DNA of 64,000 bases, taken from the NCBI RefSeq assembly GCF_028682175.1, contig NZ_JANHKS010000027.1, positions 1 to 64,000 on the forward strand, read 5' to 3'. The notes under the pieces were generated by a model, which searched no databases, was not told the origin of the DNA, and saw nothing but the letters and a program-made list of their open reading frames with translations. Of this stretch, positions 8,643-17,112 are shown in pieces (within the stretch, counting starts at the first letter, position 1; each line of letters starts with the position of its first letter). The translations under genes were made by a program, and so were the position numbers. Source of the DNA: Pseudomonas putida. Its GTDB lineage: Bacteria > Pseudomonadota > Gammaproteobacteria > Pseudomonadales > Pseudomonadaceae.

Positions 8643-8654
8643 ATTGGATCCAAT
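8643..8654. promoter_or_regulatory. candidate GntR operator ATTGGATCCAAT
   Basis: This is a perfect 12-bp palindrome 28-39 bp upstream of the GntR-family start codon. Its size and position fit sites bound by FCD-type GntR regulators. Confidence 0.5.
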
Positions 8655-8943
8655 GGAACACTAGAAGCCCCGGCTTACCTTGTCAAACTTTGTAACATCC
8701 TCGGTTCTGTCGCGGCAGACCGCATTCTACAAGGCTTTGTGGCGAGAATGTGCGCACCGTGTTCTATCCTTTGAACGATACAAGGCGTCGGAAAACGGTC
8801 GCCTGGACGTGGCATTTTTACGTTCACTCCGGCAGACATTCGAAGTCATTGAATTGCAAGCCAATGATCGCCAGATGCCATTATTGTCCTCGGTTGGAGG
8901 CTCGCTATCGAGTACCTCCGGTCGATCCCATGGATAGAGAACT
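8655..8943. other. intergenic region between GntR gene and lapG
   Basis: About 290 bp separate the divergently transcribed regulator and lapG. I see no gene with a credible ribosome-binding site. It presumably holds both promoters; no clear -35/-10 pair stood out. Confidence 0.4.
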
Positions 8944-9654
8944 TTGGCGACCCGCTGCGCTTTCGACCGGCTTGCACGCAGGTGCTGTCAGTTATTGCTG
9001 ACGGGCATCGTGCTGGCTGGTTTTGCCTACGCCGATTGGGACTTTTCCCTGATTGTGCGGCGGGCCAGCGCACTGTACGGGCCATCGGTGGAGGGGCGGC
9101 ACCGTGTCGATGAATGGAAAGCGATGCTGGGCGGGCACAAACCGGCCGGTGATCTGGAAATGCTGGAGCGCGTGAACCGGTTCTTCAATGGCGAACTGCG
9201 GTATGTGGAGGATATCGATCTGTGGCACATGGACGATTACTGGACCACGCCCGTCCAGGCGCTGTGGAAGGGCGCAGGCGACTGTGAAGATTTCGCCATC
9301 GCCAAGTATTTCAGCCTGCGGCAATGGGGAATGCCCGCAGACAAGCTGCTGATTACCTACGTCAAGGTGCTCAATCCGGAGCGGGCACACATGGTCCTGA
9401 CGTACTACCCCGACGCAGACGGCGAGCCGCTGGTGCTCGACAGTCTGGTCGACACCATTGAACCTGCCGATGCGCGCAAGGACCTGTTGCCGGTGTACGC
9501 CTTCAACGGGGAGGGCGTGTGGTTGCCGGATGCGACGGACAGCACCATTGGCAGTAACAGCATTGCGGGGGATATCAAACAGCTGTCCCGCTGGCAGGAC
9601 GTGTTGAACAAGATGAAAGCCGAAGGTTTTCCGGTCGAGGGCAATACGCCCTGA
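8944..9654 (+). CDS. lapG: periplasmic cysteine protease LapG
   Basis: LapG cleaves the N-terminus of the giant adhesin LapA and so releases biofilm cells. The 236-residue product has a signal-peptide-like hydrophobic segment (about 17-30, ending near AYA-D). Its bacterial transglutaminase-like protease domain shows the triad C114 (GAGDCEDF), H149 (ERAHMV) and D166 (LVLDSL). An in-frame TAG at 8935 rules out a longer start. The first usable codon is TTG at 8944, preceded by GAGA, so initiation is probably at TTG. lapD follows after 27 bp. At high cyclic-di-GMP, LapD sequesters LapG. Confidence 0.92.
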   Translation: MATRCAFDRLARRCCQLLLTGIVLAGFAYADWDFSLIVRRASALYGPSVEGRHRVDEWKAMLGGHKPAGDLEMLERVNRFFNGELRYVEDIDLWHMDDYWTTPVQALWKGAGDCEDFAIAKYFSLRQWGMPADKLLITYVKVLNPERAHMVLTYYPDADGEPLVLDSLVDTIEPADARKDLLPVYAFNGEGVWLPDATDSTIGSNSIAGDIKQLSRWQDVLNKMKAEGFPVEGNTP

Positions 9655-9681
9655 CCCATCCGACAGAACAAGGATTGACCC

Positions 9682-11625
9682 ATGACCCTGTTCAAACAGC
9701 TGTTGATCGCCATTTGCCTGTTCATGCTGGTCGCCTTCAGCGGCGGCTTCATGGTCAGCCTGGAGAGCTCGCGTAACCAGTACGTTAATCAGCTGCGCTC
9801 CCACGCCCAAGATGCGGCCACCGCGCTAGCCCTGTCGCTGACGCCTTCGGTGGACGACCCGACCATGATGGAACTGATGGTCAGTTCGATCTTCGACAGT
9901 GGCTACTACGCGCGCATTCGCGTGGTGAACCCTGCAACGGGCAAGGTCCTGGTCGAGCGCAGCGCCATGCCTGCCGCCACGGCACCGGACTGGTTCATCA
10001 AGCTGATCGCGCTGGAGCCGGCCGGGGCCAGTGCGATCATCAGCCGCGGCTGGCGCCCGGCAGCGCGGGTCGAAGTCGTCAGCCACCCGATGTTCGCCAT
10101 CGGCAAGCTGTGGCAAGGCGCGCTGGGCAATCTGGGCTGGCTGGTGCTGTGCGGGGCGATCAGTTTCCTGTTGGGCGCCTGGCTGTTGCGGCGCCAGCTC
10201 AGGCCGCTGGACTACATGGTCGAGCAGTCCCAGGCGATTGGCCGACGGGAATTTCTCAGCTTGCAGGAGCTTCCCGCCACCCCCGAGCTGAGGCGGGTGG
10301 TACAGGCCATGAACCAGATGGTCGACAAGCTCAAGGCGCTGTTTCATGAGCATGCCGAGCGCACCGAAAAACTGCGGATCGAATCCTACGAAGACAGCCT
10401 GACCGGCCTTGCCAACCGGCGTTACTTCGACATGCGCCTGGATCAGCACGTCAGCCAGGTCGAGGACGCCCGCTCGGGGTATCTGCTGTTGATGAGGGTC
10501 AACGACCTGACCGGCCTGAACGAGCGGCTGGGGGGAAAGAAAGCCGACGCATTGCTGGTGGCCGTCAGCGATGTGCTGGTGCGCCAGTGCTTCAACCATG
10601 CCGAGGCGCGGCACCTGATCAGCCGGATTCGCGGCGGCGAGTTCGCGGTGCTGGCGCCGGGGCTGGTCAAGGAAGAAGCGCTGCAACTGGCCCGCGAGCT
10701 GGAAACAGCGCTGAAAAGCCTGCGCGGCACCGGCGCTTCGGACGTCAGCCCGGCGGCCTATATCGGCCTTGCGCCCTACACCCCCGGTGATTCGGCGCAA
10801 ACCCTCATGGGCCTGGCCGACCAGGCGATTTCCCAGGCCGAAACCCAGACCGGGCAGATCTGGCACTGCATCGAGCATGGCGCGGTGAACAGCCTTGAGG
10901 ACGATCATCACGCCTGGTACGAATTGCTCGACCAGGCCCTGACCGAGCGCCGCTTTCAGTTGTTTTTCCAGCCGGTCATGGATGCCCGTGATGAAAGCCG
11001 GGTGCTGCATTTCAAGGTGCTGTCACGGGTGATCGATGAGGAATCACAAACCCTGCCCGCTGGCCGTTTCCTGCCCTGGATCGAGCGCTTCGGCTGGTCG
11101 GCGCGGCATGATTTGCTGATGCTGGAAACCGTCTTCGAGCAACTGCCCCGGCACGACCAGATGCTGGCGCTGAACCTGTCGGCGGCGACCCTCTCCGATC
11201 CCGGTGCGCTGAACGAGGTGATGGAGGTGTTGAAGCGCAACGGACATCTGGCCCACCGGCTGATTCTGGAAATCGGCGAAGAGCAGGTGCCGGATCAACA
11301 GGAGCTCGAAGACCTGACCCGACGCCTCAAGGACCTGGGTTACTCACTGGCCCTGCAGCATTTTGGCGGGCGCTTCAGCATGATCGGCAACCTGTCGAGC
11401 CTGGGCCTGGCGTACCTGAAGATCGAAGGCAGCTACATCCGCGCCATCGACCAGCAGCGGCACAAGCGGCTGTTCATCGAAGCCATCCAGCGCGCGGCGC
11501 ACAGCATTGATTTGCCGCTTATTGCCGAGCGGGTGGAGACGCAAGGGGAGTTTGTGGTGTTGCGGGAGATGGGGATTGCGGGGGTTCAAGGGCAACTCTT
11601 CGGCGACCCCGCGCCGTGGGAGTAA
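9682..11625 (+). CDS. lapD: cyclic-di-GMP effector LapD
   Basis: This 647-residue inner-membrane receptor links cytoplasmic c-di-GMP to periplasmic LapG. It has a transmembrane helix (about 3-27), a periplasmic LapD/MoxY domain (about 28-148), a second helix (about 150-172), HAMP, and a GGDEF domain with the degenerate motif RGGEF near 316. The EAL domain has KVLSR near 444 in place of EAL. Both degenerate motifs are the LapD hallmark: the protein binds c-di-GMP but should neither make nor cleave it. The start is ATG with AAGGA 6 nt upstream. It is co-transcribed with lapG and followed within 5 bp by a REPIN. Confidence 0.95.
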   Translation: MTLFKQLLIAICLFMLVAFSGGFMVSLESSRNQYVNQLRSHAQDAATALALSLTPSVDDPTMMELMVSSIFDSGYYARIRVVNPATGKVLVERSAMPAATAPDWFIKLIALEPAGASAIISRGWRPAARVEVVSHPMFAIGKLWQGALGNLGWLVLCGAISFLLGAWLLRRQLRPLDYMVEQSQAIGRREFLSLQELPATPELRRVVQAMNQMVDKLKALFHEHAERTEKLRIESYEDSLTGLANRRYFDMRLDQHVSQVEDARSGYLLLMRVNDLTGLNERLGGKKADALLVAVSDVLVRQCFNHAEARHLISRIRGGEFAVLAPGLVKEEALQLARELETALKSLRGTGASDVSPAAYIGLAPYTPGDSAQTLMGLADQAISQAETQTGQIWHCIEHGAVNSLEDDHHAWYELLDQALTERRFQLFFQPVMDARDESRVLHFKVLSRVIDEESQTLPAGRFLPWIERFGWSARHDLLMLETVFEQLPRHDQMLALNLSAATLSDPGALNEVMEVLKRNGHLAHRLILEIGEEQVPDQQELEDLTRRLKDLGYSLALQHFGGRFSMIGNLSSLGLAYLKIEGSYIRAIDQQRHKRLFIEAIQRAAHSIDLPLIAERVETQGEFVVLREMGIAGVQGQLFGDPAPWE

Positions 11626-11629
11626 ACCT

Positions 11630-11719
11630 TGTAGGAGCGCGCTTGCCCGCGATGGCGGTGTGTCAGCCAAATGAAATGGCACAGACAGATAGCAATCGCG
11701 GGCAAGCGCGCTCCTACAG
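11630..11719. repeat. REPIN, GTAGGAGCGCGCTTGCCCGCGAT family
   Basis: Two inverted arms (11631-11653 and 11695-11717) enclose a spacer containing GCGGTGTGTCAG and AAATGAAATGGCACAGACAG. That spacer is almost the same as in the element at 12849-12939, although the arms differ. Confidence 0.9.
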
Positions 11720-11728
11720 CGCGTTTAT

Positions 11729-12733
11729 TTAGAGATAGCGCCCTGTCACAAAATGCTGCACATCATTGAAACCCGGCGTCGAGGCGTGGCCCGGGGTCAC
11801 CAGGGAATCGATGAACGCCTCGTCTTCGGCGGTGATCTTCACGCTCAGCGCCTTGGTGTAGCTGTCCCACTGCTCTTCGGTGCGCGGGCCGACGATGGCC
11901 GAGGTCACGGCCTGGTTGTTGAGCACCCAGGCGATGGCGAATTCCACCAGGCCGACGCCCTTGTCCTTGGTGTACTGCTGCAGTTTCTGCGCAATGTGCA
12001 GCGACTCGGTTCGCCATTCGGTTTCCAGAATCCGCTTGTCCTGCCGCCCTGCGCGGGTGCTGCTGTCGGGGGTGACATCGGGTGCGTACTTGCCGCTGAG
12101 CACGCCCCGGGCCAGCGGGCTGTAGGGCACCACACCCAGCCCGTAGAACTTCGCCGCAGTGATCTGCTCAAGCTCCGCCTGGCGGTTGACGATGTTGTAC
12201 AGCGGCTGGCTGATGACCGGCTTGTCCACACCTAGGCGCTGGGCGACGTTGACCACTTCAGCGATGCGCCAGCCACGGAAGTTCGACACGCCCCAGTAGC
12301 GGATCTTGCCTTCGCGAATCAGATCGCCAATGGCCGAAACCGTCACCTCCAGCGGCGTGCTGTGGTCTTCCTTGTGCAGGTAATGGATGTCGATGTAATC
12401 GGTGTCCAGACGACGCAGGCTGGACTCGATCTCGTTGAAGATGTGCTTGCGGTTCAGGCCGCTGGTATTGGGCGCGGTGTTGCCCGAGCTGCTGCCGACC
12501 TTGGTGGCCAGCACCCACTCGCTGCGGCGCGAGGCGATGGCTTCGCCGACGATTTCTTCCGAACGGCCGGCGTTGTAGACGTTGGCGGTGTCGATGAAAT
12601 TCACACCTTCATCCCAGGCCTTGTCGATGATGCGCAGGGATTCTTCGGTGCTGGTCTGCACCCCGAACATCATGGAGCCCAGGGTCAGCGTGGAAACCTT
12701 CAGGCCGGACTGGCCCAGCGTACGGTAGATCAT
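11729..12733 (-). CDS. aldo/keto reductase
   Basis: This 334-residue NADPH-dependent oxidoreductase has the AKR (beta/alpha)8 barrel. The catalytic tetrad is visible: D48, Y53 (FIDTANVYNAG), K78 (LATKVG) and H117 (IDIHYLH). A C-terminal nucleotide-binding stretch SAIVGPRTEEQW is typical. It is most like the YajO/Tas-type stress and detoxification AKRs; the natural substrate cannot be read from the sequence. It is a single-gene unit bracketed by two REPINs (11630-11719 and 12849-12939) that share a nearly identical spacer. Confidence 0.9.
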   Translation of the reverse strand: MIYRTLGQSGLKVSTLTLGSMMFGVQTSTEESLRIIDKAWDEGVNFIDTANVYNAGRSEEIVGEAIASRRSEWVLATKVGSSSGNTAPNTSGLNRKHIFNEIESSLRRLDTDYIDIHYLHKEDHSTPLEVTVSAIGDLIREGKIRYWGVSNFRGWRIAEVVNVAQRLGVDKPVISQPLYNIVNRQAELEQITAAKFYGLGVVPYSPLARGVLSGKYAPDVTPDSSTRAGRQDKRILETEWRTESLHIAQKLQQYTKDKGVGLVEFAIAWVLNNQAVTSAIVGPRTEEQWDSYTKALSVKITAEDEAFIDSLVTPGHASTPGFNDVQHFVTGRYL

Positions 12734-12848
12734 TGCTCGATATCCTTTTCGTCAGGGAAGTGGAAATCAGGACAGCTCTAGACCGGACATACTCGCCTGT
12801 TCGAGACGGATTTGAAAAGTGACAAATTCAAACAGGTTTCACCGGACC

Positions 12849-12939
12849 TGTAGGAGTGAGCTTGCTCGCGATTGCGGTGTGTCAGGCAAATGAAATGGCA
12901 CAGACAGACTGCTATCGCGAGCAAGCTCACTCCTACAAG
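12849..12939. repeat. REPIN, GTAGGAGTGAGCTTGCTCGCGAT family
   Basis: The inverted arms at 12850-12872 and 12915-12937 flank a spacer almost identical to that at 11630-11719. It lies at the 3' end of the MFS gene and could also stabilise or end its transcript. Confidence 0.9.
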
Positions 12940-12952
12940 GTTTCGGCGGGGA

Positions 12953-14137
12953 TCAGATGGGGAGGTCAGGATGCGTGAGCTTTGCACGCCGCCCCGCGAG
13001 AAAGCACAGCGTCCCTCCCACCGCCGTGAGCCCCGCCAACACATAAAACATCGTTGGTGCTGGCGAATTGATCAATAAATAACCGCAGATCACCGGGCTC
13101 ATGGCGCCGCCGAATGCCGCGAGGTTCTGCGCGCCCAGGTAGCTGCCGCGCAGATGCTCGGGGGCGATGGTGTCGACGAACAGGTACTCGGCCGGATAGA
13201 TGATCATCTCGCCCAGGGTGAACACGAACATCGCCGCGCACCAGGCCAGGGTGGTCTGGGCGAAACTGAAGCCGAACAGGCCGAGGGCGAACAGCGCAGT
13301 GCCCAGGCAGATCCAGTACGGCAACTGCTCGCGCTTGAGAAAACGGCCGATCTGGTACTGCATCAGAATCACCGTGATCGCGTTGCACGCCAGCACGGCG
13401 GAGAGGATTTTCAGTGCCTGTTCCGAGGTGTGGGTGACCAACAGGAACTGCGAGAGGTACAGCGTGTAACGCCCATGCACGATGGTGCTGAGCAGGCTGC
13501 CGCCGGTGAATAGAATCAGCGTGCGGTCGTTCTTCAACGTGGCGAGGGTGTCGAGAAAGCTGCGCGGCTGGTTCTCGTTGTCCGCCACGGTCGGCGGAAT
13601 GCCGATCATCAGGAACACGCTGCCGAAAGCGATGGCCGCAGCGATGAAAAAGGGCGCCAAGGGCAGTTGTCCGGCAATCAGTACGCCGAGCATGGGACCA
13701 GTGGCGTAGCCGATGTTGGTCAGGGTGTAGCGCAGGGAAAACACCTTGGCGCGCTGGCCGATGGGCAGGTTCTCACTGATGATGGCTTTGGAGCCGATGA
13801 GAAAGAGTGCCGACGCGGTTTCGGTGATGACCAGGGTCAGGGTGGTCAGGTAGACGTTGCTGGCAAAGGTCAGCAGGGTGAAGCCGATGGAGCTGGAGAG
13901 CATCGCCAGAATCAGCAGCTTGCGCTTCTCCAGGCGGTCGATGATGTAGCCGCCGTACAGCCCCAGCAGCGTCGCGAGAAACACCGCGATGCCCATCAAC
14001 AGCCCGACGTCCTGCTGGTTCAGGCCCAGCTTTGTGCTCAGGAACAGCGTGAGCAAGGGACTGGTCATCGCCCGGCTCATGACGATGGTCAGCGAACAGA
14101 CCATCAGGCGACGGATGACGAGGGAGTAGGTGGCCAC
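12953..14137 (-). CDS. MFS transporter
   Basis: This 394-residue major-facilitator protein has about 12 predicted transmembrane helices and a basic loop between helices 2 and 3 (GGYIIDRLEKRKLL). It resembles the MdtH/YfcJ-like drug and metabolite exporters; the substrate is unknown. It lies 160 bp after the ABC binding-protein gene on the same strand, separated by a REPIN, so it could be the last member of that operon or a separate unit. N-terminal residues MATYSLVIRRLMVCSL lead directly into helix 1, supporting the chosen start. Confidence 0.85.
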   Translation of the reverse strand: MATYSLVIRRLMVCSLTIVMSRAMTSPLLTLFLSTKLGLNQQDVGLLMGIAVFLATLLGLYGGYIIDRLEKRKLLILAMLSSSIGFTLLTFASNVYLTTLTLVITETASALFLIGSKAIISENLPIGQRAKVFSLRYTLTNIGYATGPMLGVLIAGQLPLAPFFIAAAIAFGSVFLMIGIPPTVADNENQPRSFLDTLATLKNDRTLILFTGGSLLSTIVHGRYTLYLSQFLLVTHTSEQALKILSAVLACNAITVILMQYQIGRFLKREQLPYWICLGTALFALGLFGFSFAQTTLAWCAAMFVFTLGEMIIYPAEYLFVDTIAPEHLRGSYLGAQNLAAFGGAMSPVICGYLLINSPAPTMFYVLAGLTAVGGTLCFLAGRRAKLTHPDLPI

Positions 14138-14176
14138 TGTTGTTCTTATGTCCTTGTTTGAACATGACGCCGATCC

Positions 14177-14266
14177 TGTAGGAGTGAGCTTGCTCGCGAT
14201 TGCGATCTATCTGTGCAATGTTTGGCGCCTGATCCACCGCCATCGCGAGCAAGCTCACTCCTACAG
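14177..14266. repeat. REPIN, GTAGGAGTGAGCTTGCTCGCGAT family
   Basis: Inverted arms at 14178-14200 and 14242-14264 are separated by about 41 nt. It lies between the MFS gene and the ABC solute-binding protein gene. Confidence 0.9.
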
Positions 14267-14297
14267 TTGTCCGCGTACCACTGTAGGAACCGGGGAG

Positions 14298-15119
14298 TTA
14301 CTGCCCCTGATTCATCCCCACCTTGCTCACCGCACCCTGCTCAAGCTCCCACTTCTTGAGGATCTTGCCGTAGGTGCCGTCGTCGACCATCGCCTGCATC
14401 GCTTCGGCTATAGCCTGGGCCAGCTCAGGGTTGGACTTGTTCACGCCAAGCCCGGTGAACTGCTTGGAAATCGCCAGGCCGATCGGCTTGTAGGTGTCCT
14501 TTTCCTGGGACATCAGGTACGGAATGGTTTCGCTGCCTTGCATGGCGGCGTCCAGACGGCCCTGGCGCAATTGAGCGCGAGCGTCGGCCGAACCTTCGGA
14601 GCCGCTGACGACGATGGCCGGTTTGCCTTTGGCCTCGCAGTTTTCCTTGCTCCACGCAGCGATTTCAGCCGGCCAGGTGGTGCGCCGGCTGGTGCCGACT
14701 TTCTTGCCGCACAGGTCTTCAGGATGATTGAGTTCGGTATTCTTGGTCAGCGTGTACAGCTGCGGGCCGCTGGTGAAGTAATCGATGAAGGTCACCGACT
14801 TCTGGCGCTCGGCGGTGTCGGTCATGCCCGACAGGATGATGTCGAAGCGCTTGGTCACCAGGCCGCTGACCATCTGCTCGAACGCGGTTTCCTGCCAGTT
14901 GATCTTCACGCCCAGACGCTCGGACAGCGCGTTGCCCAGGTCCACATCGAGGCCCGTCAGGGTGTTGGTGGTGGTGTCCTTGAAGTCCATCGGCGGGTAA
15001 TTCGGCACGATGGCCGCCGTGATGACGCCAGGTTCCTTGAGGCCAGTGGGCGCAGCGGCGAAGACCGACGCAGAAGCCATCAGGCCCGCGAGCAAAGTAG
15101 GGAGGATCAGTTTTTTCAT
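14298..15119 (-). CDS. ABC transporter periplasmic substrate-binding protein (family 3)
   Basis: This 273-residue extracytoplasmic binding protein is of the polar amino acid type. It has a signal peptide (MKKLILPTLLAGLMASASVFA, cleavage near AAA). The family's start motif is altered to AAIVPNYPPMDF, followed by GLDVDLGNALSERLGV and FDIILSGMTDTAERQKSVTF. It should deliver an amino acid or related cation to the permease and ATPase encoded just upstream. The exact ligand is not evident. It is third in a permease-ATPase-binding protein operon, with 22-bp gaps. Confidence 0.9.
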   Translation of the reverse strand: MKKLILPTLLAGLMASASVFAAAPTGLKEPGVITAAIVPNYPPMDFKDTTTNTLTGLDVDLGNALSERLGVKINWQETAFEQMVSGLVTKRFDIILSGMTDTAERQKSVTFIDYFTSGPQLYTLTKNTELNHPEDLCGKKVGTSRRTTWPAEIAAWSKENCEAKGKPAIVVSGSEGSADARAQLRQGRLDAAMQGSETIPYLMSQEKDTYKPIGLAISKQFTGLGVNKSNPELAQAIAEAMQAMVDDGTYGKILKKWELEQGAVSKVGMNQGQ

Positions 15120-15141
15120 GGTCGTTCTCGTTTGTTCTGGT

Positions 15142-15906
15142 TTAGGTGCGAACGGCAGAAATGAAGCTTTGGGTTCGTGGGTTTTGTGGGCTTATTAGAA
15201 TGTCTTCGGGGCTACCGGCCTCCACAATCTGGCCGCCGTCCATGAACACCATGCGGTTGGACACTTCGCGAGCGAAGCCCAGCTCATGGGTCACGACGAT
15301 CATGGTCATGCCGCTGTGCGCCAGATCGCGCATCACCGACAACACTTCGCCAACCAGCTCCGGGTCGAGGGCGGAAGTGGGCTCGTCGAACAGCATCAGC
15401 TTGGGCCGCATGGCCAGCGCGCGGGCAATCGCCACGCGCTGTTGCTGCCCGCCCGACAGTTCGACGGGATAGGAATGGCGCTTGTCCGCAAGCCCGACGC
15501 GAGCGAGCAATTCGATTGCTTCCTCGTTGGCTTCCTTGGGCGAGCGCTTGAGCACCTGGATCGGGCCTTCGATGACGTTCTGCAGCGCCGTCATGTGCGG
15601 AAACAGGTTGAAACGCTGGAACACCATGCCGGTGCTCAGCCGCTGGCGGGCGACTTGCGCGTCAGTCAGTTCATGCAGCTTGTTGCCGACCACGCGATAA
15701 CCCACCAGCTCGCCATCGACCCACAGGCCGCCCTTGTCAATCTTTTCCAACTGGTTCACGCAGCGCAGCAGGGTGCTCTTACCCGAGCCCGAAGGCCCGA
15801 TGATGCACAGCACTTCGCCCTGTTCGACCTCGATGCTGACGTCCTTGAGGGCGTGGAACTGGTCGTAGTATTTGTTCAGGCCGACGGCTTTGACGATGCT
15901 TCTCAT
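15142..15906 (-). CDS. amino acid ABC transporter ATP-binding protein
   Basis: This 254-residue ATPase is of the GlnQ/HisP type. Walker A is GPSGSGKST, the signature is LSGGQQQRVAIARAL, Walker B is LMLFDEPTSALD, and the switch His is in VVTHELGFA. It powers the importer formed with the neighbouring permease and binding protein. It starts 21 bp after the permease stop. A single permease gene suggests that the ATPase pairs with a homodimeric membrane component. Confidence 0.93.
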   Translation of the reverse strand: MRSIVKAVGLNKYYDQFHALKDVSIEVEQGEVLCIIGPSGSGKSTLLRCVNQLEKIDKGGLWVDGELVGYRVVGNKLHELTDAQVARQRLSTGMVFQRFNLFPHMTALQNVIEGPIQVLKRSPKEANEEAIELLARVGLADKRHSYPVELSGGQQQRVAIARALAMRPKLMLFDEPTSALDPELVGEVLSVMRDLAHSGMTMIVVTHELGFAREVSNRMVFMDGGQIVEAGSPEDILISPQNPRTQSFISAVRT

Positions 15907-15927
15907 GCTTGTTCTCCAGGGCCTGAC

Positions 15928-16806
15928 TTACGAACGCTTGCCGGCGCCGCGAGCGAAACGCAGCTCCAGGCGGCTTTGACCGAACGACAACACCGTGACC
16001 ACGGCCAGGTACCAGATGCCGGCGACGATCAGCAGCTCCATCACGCGGGCGTTGGCGTAGTAGATGTTCTGCGCGTTGTGCAGCAGTTCGGAGTACTGGA
16101 TGACGCTGGCCAGGCTGGTCATCTTCACCATGCTGATGAATTCGTTGCCCACCGGCGGAATGATCACGCGCATGGCCTGGGGCAGGATCACCCGGCGCAG
16201 CGCTTGCAGGCGCGGCATGCCGATGGATTTGGCCGCTTCATACTGGCCGGTGTCCACCGACAGCAGCCCGGCTCGCACCACTTCGGCGGTGTACGCGCCC
16301 TGGTTGATCGACAGGCCGAGCAGCGCGGCCACGAACGGCGTCATCAGGCTCACTGTATCGAGCTGGAACACGCCGGGGATGCCGATCACCGGGAAAATCA
16401 GCGCCAGGTTGAACCACAGCAGCAGTTGCAGGATCAGCGGCGTGCCGCGAAACAGCCAGGTGTAGGTGATGGCCACATAGCGCAGGATCGGGTTGGCCGA
16501 CATGCGCATGATCGCGGTGATCACGCCGATCACCACGCCCAGGATCATCGCCAGAATCGACATGACGATGGTGTTCACCAGGCCCCACAGAATGGCTTCG
16601 GAAGTCAGGAACTGGCCGATGTAGCCCCACTCGATCTGCCCGTTGGCAAATGCCCGGGCCAGGCCCGCCAGGGCGATGACGATCAGTGTGGCGAAGAAGA
16701 TCCGGCCGTAGTAGCGACGCGGCACGTGTTCGTACTGGGTGATGTCGAACTCGTTCTCGGTCTTCTTGCGTTCGGCTTGCAGACGCTCTGCCTGGTTCTG
16801 GTTCAT
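15928..16806 (-). CDS. amino acid ABC transporter permease
   Basis: This 292-residue inner-membrane permease of the HisM/GlnP type has an unusually long cytoplasmic N-terminus (about 55 residues) before the first helix (FFATLIVIALAGLARAF). The conserved EAA loop is EAAKSIGMPRLQALRRVILPQA. The start at 16806 was chosen because GGAG lies 8 nt before it; the longer reading to 16887 has no ribosome-binding site. It is the first gene of the operon and is divergent from a LysR regulator, which probably controls it. Confidence 0.9.
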   Translation of the reverse strand: MNQNQAERLQAERKKTENEFDITQYEHVPRRYYGRIFFATLIVIALAGLARAFANGQIEWGYIGQFLTSEAILWGLVNTIVMSILAMILGVVIGVITAIMRMSANPILRYVAITYTWLFRGTPLILQLLLWFNLALIFPVIGIPGVFQLDTVSLMTPFVAALLGLSINQGAYTAEVVRAGLLSVDTGQYEAAKSIGMPRLQALRRVILPQAMRVIIPPVGNEFISMVKMTSLASVIQYSELLHNAQNIYYANARVMELLIVAGIWYLAVVTVLSFGQSRLELRFARGAGKRS

Positions 16807-17112
16807 GGTGTGTCTCCGAAGCGTGTGCTGGCCGTGCGTATTCGATTTCAGCGAGTCATCGTCGGGCCGGTCAGTGTGTTCGGGCACGCTTTCGGGGCTG
16901 GGTGTTCGCTGAGAGTGAGGGGCAGTCTTGCGTCAAAAGTCCTGATCGAAGTGTCAGGTTTCATGGGGCTTAGATCAGCGGCCGGGTCAGTGATCCGGGC
17001 GTCGAGTCGATGGTTGCCAATCGCCATTTTCTGTGGTCATTATTGTCATTCGGGCATGTTTTTGTTGTGGGTCAAAGCCTGTTGAATATGACGGGCGAGG
17101 TAAATCAGCATT
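16807..17112. promoter_or_regulatory. divergent promoter region, ABC importer operon/LysR gene
   Basis: About 306 bp lie between the permease and LysR start codons and no gene is seen. This is the typical arrangement for a LysR regulator that controls itself and the divergent operon. No clear T-N11-A inverted repeat could be singled out. Confidence 0.45.
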
